64,000 nt of DNA from Microbacterium paraoxydans. Its GTDB lineage: Bacteria; Actinomycetota; Actinomycetes; Actinomycetales; Microbacteriaceae. The notes under the pieces are model-generated. The model had not been told where the DNA came from, searched no databases, and saw only the letters and a program-made list of their open reading frames with translations. Each line of letters opens with the position of its first letter. Positions within the stretch are counted from its first letter, which is position 1. The DNA is taken from contig NZ_LT629770.1 of the NCBI RefSeq assembly GCF_900105335.1, positions 2,666,001-2,730,000 on the forward strand, read 5' to 3'. The position numbers and the translations under genes are program-made. Shown in pieces: positions 52,040 to 59,202 of the stretch.

Positions 52040-52681
52040 GTGGCGGCATCACTTCTGCACCTCGTTCGCCACGGTGAGGTGCACAACCCGTCCCGCGTGC
52101 TCTACGGACGGTTGCCCGACTATCACCTCAGCACCGCAGGGGAGGAGATGGCCCAGGCGGCGGCGGAGCACGTGGCGGGGCTCGGCGATCCGGTGACCGC
52201 CCTGTTCGCGTCGCCGCTGGAGCGTGCGCAGGAGTCGGCCGCCCCGTTCACGGAGGTGTTCGACCTCGAGCCCGAGACGGACATCCGCCTGATCGAGCCG
52301 ACGAACGTGTTCGAGGGCACCCGGATGCGGCGGTCGCTCATGAACCCGATGAACTGGTGGCACCTGCGTCAGCCGTCGCTGCCGAGCTGGGGGGAGCCGT
52401 ACGCCTCGATCGCGGAGCGCATGCTCGGCGTGATGGACGAGGCGTGGACGGCCGCCGCCGAGATCCCGACCGCGGGGGACATCGTCATGGTGTCGCATCA
52501 GGCGCCGATCTGGATCACGCACCTCCGCGTCGCCGGCCTCCCGCTGCAGCACGATCCGCGGACCCGCCGTTGCGCCCTGTCGAGTGTGACCTCGTTCGAA
52601 CGCGTGGGCGACGTCTGGCGCGAGGTCTCGTACGCCGAGCCCGCCGCGACCGGCGGTGCTGTCGACGTCGGGGCTGTCTGA
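52040..52681 (+). CDS. histidine phosphatase (phosphoglycerate mutase-like)
   Basis: The 213-residue protein has the RHGE motif (LLHLVRHGEVHNPSRV), SPLERAQESA and VSHQAPIW, the catalytic histidines and arginines of the branch-1 family. Homologues (e.g. Rv0525) precede the cytochrome c maturation genes in mycobacteria. Here the TlpA gene starts 1.5 kb further on, beyond an inserted pair. Its substrate is unknown. Confidence 0.88.
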   Translation: MAASLLHLVRHGEVHNPSRVLYGRLPDYHLSTAGEEMAQAAAEHVAGLGDPVTALFASPLERAQESAAPFTEVFDLEPETDIRLIEPTNVFEGTRMRRSLMNPMNWWHLRQPSLPSWGEPYASIAERMLGVMDEAWTAAAEIPTAGDIVMVSHQAPIWITHLRVAGLPLQHDPRTRRCALSSVTSFERVGDVWREVSYAEPAATGGAVDVGAV

Positions 52682-52687
52682 TCCCCG

Positions 52688-52746
52688 TTCGAATCGCCTG
52701 AATGGCCCCATCCGGCCCGGAGATGGGACCAATCGGGCGATTCGAA
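52688..52746. repeat. nested palindrome between convergent phosphatase and reductase genes
   Basis: TTCGAATCGCC (52688-52698) pairs with GGCGATTCGAA (52736-52746). Inside, TGG and CCCATC (52703-52712) pair with GATGGG and CCA (52722-52731) with one bulge. It fills the gap between the two stop codons and again has a stem-in-stem design, with a sequence unrelated to family A. Confidence 0.7.
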
Positions 52747-52747
52747 G

Positions 52748-53641
52748 TCAGAGGGACTGGAGCACCCCCACCGCGGCGAGCTGTCCCGCGGCGGCGGCGA
52801 GGAGGACCGAGGCCATCGGGCCGGGGAGGGTCGCGCGATGGGCGAGGTCGCCCGCGGCGAAGACCCCCGGAAGCGACGTCCTCCCGAACTCGTCGATCTC
52901 GATGGACCCCGACTCCAGGAGCCGGAGCCCGAGGTCCGCGGCGAAGGGCGCCCGGTGCCGCATCGTGCCGGAGGCCACGAACACCCCCGCGACGCCGAGG
53001 TCGCCCTCTGCGCTGCGCACCCGCACCCCGTCTCCGTCTGCGGCGACAGCCTCGACCGGAGCGGAGGCCACCCGCACCCCGAGCTCCTCCAGCGCGGTAC
53101 GGTCCTCCGCGGCGAACGGCTCTCCCACCGGGACCACCGTGATCTCGCCGACGATACGGCCGAGCAACCCGATCAGATGGGCCGCCCGGGGAGCCGCCCC
53201 GAGGATCGCGATCGGCTTCCCGGCGTGCTCGTGTCCGTCGCAGAACGGGCAGCTGAAGACCCGGACGCCCCAGAGCTCGGCGAGACCAGGCACCGGCGGG
53301 AGGTCGTCCGCGACGCCGGTCGCCAGGATCACCCGTCGGGCGTCGGCCGCCGATCCGTCGGCGAAGCTCACCGTGAAGCCCGTCCCCGCGTCGCCCGAGA
53401 TCCGCTGCGCCGCGGCGTCGCGCACCTCGACGTCCGCATAGGCCGCGAGCTCCGTGCGGGCCTGGGCGCGGAGGTCCGCCGGGGCCTTCCCATCGGCGCC
53501 GATCATGTTGTGCATGTGCCGCACGGTGCCGTTGCGGTACTCGCCGGAGTCCAGCAGGAGCACGGGCCGGTGCATCCGTCCGAGGGTGAGCGCCGCCTGG
53601 AGTCCGGCGGGGCCGGCACCGATCACGATCGCGTCGTACAT
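52748..53641 (-). CDS. thioredoxin reductase-like FAD-dependent oxidoreductase
   Basis: The 297-residue protein has an N-terminal FAD motif GAGPAG (8-13), the redox pair CPFC (131-134), and the C-terminal FAD-binding GVFAAGDLA. The second Rossmann region is changed: GAAPRAA replaces the GGGDSA of NADPH-dependent thioredoxin reductases, so the electron donor may differ. It is divergent from a MerR regulator, whose palindrome fills its promoter. It may reduce a thiol or disulfide substrate under redox stress. Confidence 0.83.
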   Translation of the reverse strand: MYDAIVIGAGPAGLQAALTLGRMHRPVLLLDSGEYRNGTVRHMHNMIGADGKAPADLRAQARTELAAYADVEVRDAAAQRISGDAGTGFTVSFADGSAADARRVILATGVADDLPPVPGLAELWGVRVFSCPFCDGHEHAGKPIAILGAAPRAAHLIGLLGRIVGEITVVPVGEPFAAEDRTALEELGVRVASAPVEAVAADGDGVRVRSAEGDLGVAGVFVASGTMRHRAPFAADLGLRLLESGSIEIDEFGRTSLPGVFAAGDLAHRATLPGPMASVLLAAAAGQLAAVGVLQSL

Positions 53642-53675
53642 GGGGGTTCCCTTCTCGCGTCTTGCGTTCGGCACC

Positions 53676-53706
53676 AGTCTGTGACTTCATGTCAACATGA
53701 AGTCAA
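53676..53706. promoter_or_regulatory. MerR-type operator-promoter with 19-bp spacer
   Basis: A perfect palindrome of 11-bp arms with a 2-bp centre stands at 53682-53705 (TGACTTCATGT and ACATGAAGTCA). On the minus strand TTGACT (53706-53701) and CAGACT (53681-53676) are 19 bp apart, the over-long spacer typical of MerR-controlled promoters. It drives the reductase gene and overlaps the merR start. Confidence 0.75.
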
Positions 53707-54101
53707 GCGACCCGCACCCCTGGTCCGTCGGCGAGGTCGCCGCGCGGTTCGACCTGCCGACGAACGTCCTGCGGCACTGGGAGACGGTCGGACTGCTGCG
53801 GCCGCCCCGCGACCCGGCGGGCCGGCGACGGTACGGCGAGGACGAAGTCGTACGCATCGCCGTCATCCAGCGCAGCAAGGCCGCCGGGATGAGCCTCGAC
53901 CAGATCGCCGTGCTCCTCGACGACGGCAGCGCCGGGCGGCATCAGGTGCTGCAGCAACATCTCGACGACCTCGACCGGCGGATGGAGGAGATGCGGCGAT
54001 CGCGGGAGATGACCGAGCACGCCATGGGGTGCCGGGCGCACGACATCGCGACCTGTCCGCGGTTCCGCGCCGGGGTGGACGACGTGCTCGCGCGCTTCTG
54101 A
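53697..54101 (+). CDS. MerR family transcriptional regulator
   Basis: The 134-residue protein has a MerR N-terminal HTH (WSVGEVAARFDLPTNVLRHWETVGLLRP, residues 9-36) and a dimerisation helix. The C-terminal part carries Cys112 and Cys120 (GCRAHDIATC), which could bind a metal or form a disulfide. The inducer is unknown. It is divergent from the reductase, and the ATG lies within the palindrome, so it should repress itself. Confidence 0.85.
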   Translation: MKSSDPHPWSVGEVAARFDLPTNVLRHWETVGLLRPPRDPAGRRRYGEDEVVRIAVIQRSKAAGMSLDQIAVLLDDGSAGRHQVLQQHLDDLDRRMEEMRRSREMTEHAMGCRAHDIATCPRFRAGVDDVLARF

Positions 54102-54156
54102 CTCCCCCCGGGGGTACCCGGCCGATGCATAGGAAGCTCTGCGTAAACTCGGAGAC

Positions 54157-54807
54157 GTGTCCCGCGCTTCCAGGATTCACCCGATCCGCAACGGCCGCCC
54201 CTCCCGTCTTCGGCCCCTCGGCCGCCTGGGCGGAGCCGCGCTCGCTGCGGTGCTCGCCGTCGGTCTGAGCGCCTGCGCTCCCGACGCCGTGAGCGAGTCG
54301 TTCCTGAACGGCGAGAACACCGGCTATGTCGCGGCCGACGGCGCGATCGTCGAGATCCCCGTCGCCGAACGCGGCGAGCCGGTCGAGTTCGCCGGGGTCA
54401 CCGAGCACGGCGAGGACTTCGACAGCGCCGACATCGCCGGGAAGGTCGCGGTCGTGAACTTCTGGTACGCCGGCTGCGCCCCGTGCCGCGTCGAGGCCCC
54501 CGACCTGGAGGCCGTCTGGCAGGAGCACCAGGACGCGGACGTGCAGTTCATCGGCATCAACACGCGCGACCAGGCGGACACGGCTGTCGCGTTCGCCGAC
54601 GAGTTCGGGATCACCTACCCGAGCCTCATCGACGTGGACACCGCGCAGGCCAAGCTCGCCTTCGCGAAGGTCGTGCCGATCTCGGCCACCCCCACCACGC
54701 TCGTGCTCGACAAGCAGGGCCGCGTCGCCGCGAAGATCATCGGTCCGATCGACGGCACCTCCGTGCTCTCCACGCTCGTCAAGGACGCGCTGGCGGAGGA
54801 CTCCTGA
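54157..54807 (+). CDS. TlpA-like thiol-disulfide lipoprotein (cytochrome c maturation)
   Basis: The 216-residue lipoprotein has a lipobox GLSAC (Cys40) after a 39-residue signal, so it is anchored outside the membrane. The thioredoxin fold has CAPC (about 107-110, NFWYAGCAPC) and a cis-Pro loop near ISATPTTLV. It should keep apocytochrome c haem cysteines reduced, receiving electrons from CcdA. The GTG start is just after TAAACT, so the mRNA may be nearly leaderless. Confidence 0.88.
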   Translation: MSRASRIHPIRNGRPSRLRPLGRLGGAALAAVLAVGLSACAPDAVSESFLNGENTGYVAADGAIVEIPVAERGEPVEFAGVTEHGEDFDSADIAGKVAVVNFWYAGCAPCRVEAPDLEAVWQEHQDADVQFIGINTRDQADTAVAFADEFGITYPSLIDVDTAQAKLAFAKVVPISATPTTLVLDKQGRVAAKIIGPIDGTSVLSTLVKDALAEDS

Positions 54808-54823
54808 TGTCCGCGAGGTCGTC

Positions 54824-55591
54824 GTGAACCCCGACGCGATCATCGGATCCGGAGCCCTCTGGATCGCGGTCCCGGTGGCGATGCTCGCCGGACTCGTCTC
54901 GTTCCTCTCGCCGTGCGTGCTCCCGCTCGTTCCGGGGTACCTCGGCTTCCTCGGGGGAGCCGTCACGCCGCGGAACACCTCGACGACCGGCGGCGGTACC
55001 ACGCAGACGGCGACGCGCAGCCGCCTCGTCCTCGGCGTGCTGCTGTTCATCCTCGGCTTCACCGTGGTCTTCATCCTCTACACGGTGCTCGGCGGCACCG
55101 CCGGCGTGTTCCTGCTGCAGTGGGGCGACCTCATCACCCGCATCCTCGGCGTCGTCATCATCGCGATGGGCCTGGTCTTCCTCGGGCTCTTCGGGTTCGC
55201 GCAGAAGGAGCTCCGCTTCCACGTCGACTCGAAGGCCGGCATGGTCGGTGCCCCGCTCCTCGGCGTCGCGCTCGGCATCGGCTGGGCGCCCTGCATGGGT
55301 CCCACGCTCGCCGCCATCCTCGCGCTCTCCTTCAACGCCGGCGACCCCGTCCGTGCGGGCTTCCTGGGCCTCGCGTACTCCCTCGGCCTCGGCATCCCGT
55401 TCCTGCTCGTGGCCCTCGGCTTCGGCTGGGCGACCAAGGCCATCGGGTTCCTGCGCCGCCACATCCGGGTCGTGAACATCCTCGGCGGCGTGCTGCTGAT
55501 CCTCCTCGGTGTCCTGATGGTCACCGGCCTGTGGACCGACATCATGTCGCGGCTGACGGCGGTGATCGGCAGTGTCATCCTCCCGCTCTGA
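54824..55591 (+). CDS. ccdA: CcdA-type cytochrome c biogenesis protein
   Basis: The 255-residue protein has six to seven membrane segments and the two conserved cysteines of CcdA (FLSPCVLPLVPGYLGF at about 30 and GWAPCMGPTLAA at about 155). It passes electrons from cytoplasmic thioredoxin across the membrane to TlpA. It lies between tlpA and resB, as in mycobacteria. Confidence 0.92.
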   Translation: MNPDAIIGSGALWIAVPVAMLAGLVSFLSPCVLPLVPGYLGFLGGAVTPRNTSTTGGGTTQTATRSRLVLGVLLFILGFTVVFILYTVLGGTAGVFLLQWGDLITRILGVVIIAMGLVFLGLFGFAQKELRFHVDSKAGMVGAPLLGVALGIGWAPCMGPTLAAILALSFNAGDPVRAGFLGLAYSLGLGIPFLLVALGFGWATKAIGFLRRHIRVVNILGGVLLILLGVLMVTGLWTDIMSRLTAVIGSVILPL

Positions 55592-55607
55592 CCGCTCCGA
55601 GACGACC

Positions 55608-57389
55608 ATGACGAAGAACAAGAGTGCCGTGACCAACGACTCCAGCGATCCGCTCCGCCCGTCCGACCACGTCGACGGCGACGACACCATCACCCAGCCG
55701 CGGCTCGGCTTCGTCGGCTGGCTGCGGTGGGGGTGGCGTCAGCTCACCTCGATGCGCACGGCGCTCGTCCTGCTGCTCGTCCTGGCGATCGCGGCGATCC
55801 CCGGATCGATCTTCCCGCAGCGGATGGCCGACCCGAACGGCGTGACGCAGTGGGAGCGCGACAACCCCGATCTGTTCCCGGTGCTCGACGGGCTCAAGCT
55901 CTTCGACGTGTACCTGTCGCCCTGGTTCTCGGCGATCTACCTGCTGCTGTTCACCTCGCTCGTCGGCTGCGTGATCCCGCGCATCAAGCACCACGCCAAG
56001 GCGTTGCAGGCCCGCCCGCCGCGCACACCCGCGCGGCTGCGACGTCTGGAGGACTACCGCGCCGTCACCCGCGACACCGTCGCCGACTCCGGCACGCGCA
56101 CGGGGGACGCCGCCGCGGAGGCCGCCGCCTCGATCGACGTCGCCACGAAGCAGCTCAAGGCACTCGGCTACCGCGTGGAGCGCTACGACCGCGAGCACAC
56201 GTACTCGGTGTCGGCCGAGCGCGGCTACTGGCGGGAGACGGGCAACCTGCTCTTCCACCTCGCCCTCGTCGGTGTGCTCGTGACGATCGGCGTCGGCGGC
56301 GGCTTCGCGTACACGGGCCAGCGCGTGCTCGTCGAGGGGGAGACCTTCGCCAATACGCTGCTCGACTACGACTCCATGAACCGCGGGCGCTTCGTGGCCG
56401 ACGACTCCTTCGCGCCGTACTCGATGCGGCTGGACTCCTTCGACGTCACGTATCAGCCGTTCGGTGAGCCCGGCTCCGGCCAGGCCGGGAACTTCTCCGC
56501 GAACATGACCATCCAGGAGAACGGCGAGGAGCGCGAGGGCGCCGTCAAGGTCAACGAGCCGCTGGGCGTGGCCGACGACGACGTGTTCCTGCTCGGCAAC
56601 GGGTACGCCCCGACGGTCACCGTGCGCGACCCCGAGGGCAACGTGGTGTTCCACAACAGCACGCCGTTCCTCCCGCAGGACAACAACATGACCTCGCTCG
56701 GCGTGCTCAAGGTGCCGGACGGCCTGGCCGAGCAGGTGGGCCTCGTCGGCTTCTTCTACCCGACCACCGGCGTGCTCGACACGGGCGCCTTCTTCTCCGC
56801 CTACCCCGACCTCACCAACCCGACACTCACGCTCGACGTGTACACGGGCGACCTCGGGATCAACGACGGCGTGCCGCGCTCGGTGTACGTGCTCGACACC
56901 TCCGACATGACCAAGCTCACCGGACGCAGCACCGACGTCGAGTCGATCGAGCTGTCACCGGGTGAGACCGCGCAGCTGCCGAACGGCCTGGGCTCGGTCA
57001 CCTTCGACGACGAGTCGCCGGAGAGCGCCACCGACTCCTCGGAGTCCGTCAAGCGCTTCGCCTCCCTGCAGATCCACCGCGACGAGTCCGGGGTGTTCGT
57101 GCTCGGGTTCGCACTGCTGGCGCTCGGCGGCCTCATGCTCGCCCTGTTCGTGCCGCGTCGGCGCGTGTGGGTGAAGGCCACCGCGGCGGAGGGCGCCGTC
57201 GACCTCGAGTACGCGGCCCTGGCCCGAGGGGAGGACCCCACGCTCGCCCGCGCCGTGGACGACCTCCGCGCCGGTCACGCCCGGCTGCTCGACGCCGCGG
57301 GCGGCACGATCGCCCGCACCCCTGAAGACGCCGACGAGGACGCCGCGGACGCCGCCGCGGACCCCGCGGCCCCGGCACCCGGAAAGTAG
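55608..57389 (+). CDS. resB: ResB-like cytochrome c biogenesis protein
   Basis: The 593-residue protein belongs to the ResB/Ccs1 family: three N-terminal membrane helices, a large external domain, and a C-terminal helix (VLGFALLALGGLMLALFVPRRRVWV). With CcsB it forms the haem delivery and ligation machine of system II. ATG 55608 was chosen because a GTG at 55572 has no good ribosome-binding site. The tail is rich in Asp and Ala. Confidence 0.9.
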   Translation: MTKNKSAVTNDSSDPLRPSDHVDGDDTITQPRLGFVGWLRWGWRQLTSMRTALVLLLVLAIAAIPGSIFPQRMADPNGVTQWERDNPDLFPVLDGLKLFDVYLSPWFSAIYLLLFTSLVGCVIPRIKHHAKALQARPPRTPARLRRLEDYRAVTRDTVADSGTRTGDAAAEAAASIDVATKQLKALGYRVERYDREHTYSVSAERGYWRETGNLLFHLALVGVLVTIGVGGGFAYTGQRVLVEGETFANTLLDYDSMNRGRFVADDSFAPYSMRLDSFDVTYQPFGEPGSGQAGNFSANMTIQENGEEREGAVKVNEPLGVADDDVFLLGNGYAPTVTVRDPEGNVVFHNSTPFLPQDNNMTSLGVLKVPDGLAEQVGLVGFFYPTTGVLDTGAFFSAYPDLTNPTLTLDVYTGDLGINDGVPRSVYVLDTSDMTKLTGRSTDVESIELSPGETAQLPNGLGSVTFDDESPESATDSSESVKRFASLQIHRDESGVFVLGFALLALGGLMLALFVPRRRVWVKATAAEGAVDLEYAALARGEDPTLARAVDDLRAGHARLLDAAGGTIARTPEDADEDAADAAADPAAPAPGK

Positions 57390-57398
57390 ACTGACACC

Positions 57399-58382
57399 AT
57401 GCTCGAGCTCAACGTGATCTCGCCGGTCCTGCTCTGGACGGCGATCGCGATCTACGCGGCGGCCTTCGTGGCCTATGCCTTCGATCTCGCGCGTCGCTCG
57501 CAGGCGACCGCCGACGCCCACACCGTCCGTGAGGGTGAGCTCGTGGCCGCCGGTCGTTCCGGTGGTGCCGTCTCCGCTCCGCTCGATGCGACCGGAGCCC
57601 CGACGGCGGCGCCGCAGCGGTTCGTCATGGCCCGCATCGGCACCTCGCTCACCGTGCTCGGCTTCGTGTTCCACCTCGCGGCGACCCTCACCCGCGGTAT
57701 CGCCGCGGGACGGGTGCCCTGGGCGAACCTGTACGAGTTCGCGATGGTGGGGACGCTGCTCATCATCGCGGTCTACCTGGCGGTGCTCACCCGCCTCGAC
57801 CTGCGCTTCCTCGGCACCTTCATCACGGGCCTCGTGGTGGTCCTCCTGGGTCTCGGCGCGACGAACTTCTACGTCGAGGTCTCGCCGCTGATGGACCCGC
57901 TGAAGAGCGTGTGGCTCATCATCCACGTGTTCGTCGCCTCGCTCGCGACCGCGTTCTTCGCCCTCGCCTTCGCGCTCTCGGTGATCCAGCTCATGCAGGC
58001 GCGACGCGAGCGGCTGCTCGGCGAGGGGGCGGCGAAGACCGGCCCCGGCTTCCTGCGGACCTTCCCGCCGGCGGAGCGGCTGGAGAGCCTGGCGTACCTG
58101 TTCACGATCATCGGCTTCATCCTCTGGACCTTCACGCTCATCGCCGGGTCCATCTGGGCGTACTACGCGTGGAGCCGCTTCTGGGGCTTCGACGTGAAGG
58201 AGACCTGGACCTTCGTGATCTGGGTGCTCTACGCCGGGTACATCCACGCCAGGGCGACGCGCGGCTGGCGCGGCAACCCCTCGGCCTGGCTCTCGATCGT
58301 CGGCTTCACCGCCGTGATCTTCAACTTCACCATCGTCAACGTCTTCTTCAAGGGCCTGCACGCCTACTCCGGCCTGAGCTGA
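57399..58382 (+). CDS. ccsB: CcsB/CcsA-type haem transport protein
   Basis: The 327-residue protein has eight predicted membrane segments and the tryptophan-rich WWD-type motif SIWAYYAWSRFWGFDVKETW, which presents haem to the ligation site. It is the partner of ResB. TAGACT (57387-57392) ends 6 nt before the ATG and overlaps the resB stop, so it has its own likely leaderless promoter. It closes the cytochrome c region. Confidence 0.92.
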   Translation: MLELNVISPVLLWTAIAIYAAAFVAYAFDLARRSQATADAHTVREGELVAAGRSGGAVSAPLDATGAPTAAPQRFVMARIGTSLTVLGFVFHLAATLTRGIAAGRVPWANLYEFAMVGTLLIIAVYLAVLTRLDLRFLGTFITGLVVVLLGLGATNFYVEVSPLMDPLKSVWLIIHVFVASLATAFFALAFALSVIQLMQARRERLLGEGAAKTGPGFLRTFPPAERLESLAYLFTIIGFILWTFTLIAGSIWAYYAWSRFWGFDVKETWTFVIWVLYAGYIHARATRGWRGNPSAWLSIVGFTAVIFNFTIVNVFFKGLHAYSGLS

Positions 58383-58391
58383 GCCCGCCGA

Positions 58392-58473
58392 GCACAGCTT
58401 CGGAGGTCGCGAGGGACACGCCGCCGGGCGGGGCTCGGTCATGGCGTGTCGTCCGCCATCTCCGACGTCGTGC
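58392..58473. repeat. nested palindrome (family B copy 1) after ccsB
   Basis: Three levels pair in order: GCAC (58392-58395) with GTGC (58470-58473); TCGGAG (58400-58405) with CTCCGA (58460-58465); GACACGCC (58415-58422) with GGCGTGTC (58443-58450). The sequence is a close relative of the element at 59113-59198, on the other side of the RNA ligase-like gene. It lies between convergent stops. Confidence 0.72.
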
Positions 58474-58488
58474 CTGCCGGAGCAGGGC

Positions 58489-59079
58489 TCAGCCGCCGAG
58501 CGGGATGACCTCGGCGTGCTCGACGCCGCCCTCGTACCAGACGAACTCGGCCTCGGTGACGACCTCCGTCGGGACGGGTGAGAGCGGACGGACCTGGGTG
58601 GCGGCGAGCTGCTGCCATGTCTCGGGATCCAGCGTCTTGCCGTAGAGCACCGAGAGGTGGAAGGTCCAGTCCTCGACGGAGAGCTCGTCGAGGCGACGGA
58701 AGTCCGTCGGCCGGAGCACCTCCGTCAGTGAGGCGTATGCGTGCACGAGGGCGGGCGTGCGGGCGAGGCGCAGGATCACGATCTGCCACGGCGCGGGGAA
58801 GACGTCCACGGCGTCGGCGGTGAGCTCGAGAGGACTCTGTTCCGTAGCCCAGGCGCGGATCACGGCTCGCAGCTCCTCCCGACGCTCCGGCTCGAAGAAG
58901 CCTCGAAGCGTCACGTGCTCCGTGTGCGGATGCCGCAGCGGCGTGTCCAGACGACCGAGCGCAGCCTCCTGGATCGCCCGGTATTCCACGGCGACGGCAC
59001 CCGTCGGCCGGAGGACGAGATACTGCTGCCCGTCGAGGCCCGCGAGCTGGTCCGGAGTGTCCATGAACGGTCGGCGCAT
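58489..59079 (-). CDS. 2'-5' RNA ligase / 2H phosphoesterase-like protein
   Basis: The 196-residue protein has the two histidine motifs of the 2H phosphoesterase superfamily, HVTL (in TEHVTLRGFF) and HLSV (in WTFHLSVLYG), separated by about 90 residues, as in LigT/ThpR-like proteins. Such enzymes hydrolyse or join 2',3'-cyclic phosphate or 2'-5' ends. ATG 59079 with TACCCT 6 nt upstream was chosen; ATG 59064 is an alternative. It sits alone between two related palindromes. Confidence 0.75.
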   Translation of the reverse strand: MRRPFMDTPDQLAGLDGQQYLVLRPTGAVAVEYRAIQEAALGRLDTPLRHPHTEHVTLRGFFEPERREELRAVIRAWATEQSPLELTADAVDVFPAPWQIVILRLARTPALVHAYASLTEVLRPTDFRRLDELSVEDWTFHLSVLYGKTLDPETWQQLAATQVRPLSPVPTEVVTEAEFVWYEGGVEHAEVIPLGG

Positions 59080-59112
59080 GGCACGAGGGTACGGGGTATC
59101 GCCGTCGTGTCC

Positions 59113-59198
59113 GGGCACAGTCTCGGAGATCGGACCCGACACGCCGCCGGAGCGGGCTGTCCGGCGGCGTGTCGTGCGTGATCTCCGAAGTTGTGCCC
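59113..59198. repeat. nested palindrome (family B copy 2) between RNA ligase-like and YhgE genes
   Basis: GGGCACA (59113-59119) with TGTGCCC (59192-59198), TCGGAGATC (59123-59131) with GATCTCCGA (59180-59188), and CGACACGCCGCCGG (59137-59150) with CCGGCGGCGTGTCG (59161-59174) form a three-level stem. The core GACACGCCGCCGG is shared with the element at 58392-58473. It likely ends the yhgE transcript and stands upstream of the RNA ligase-like gene. Confidence 0.75.
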
Positions 59199-59202
59199 GG
59201 GG

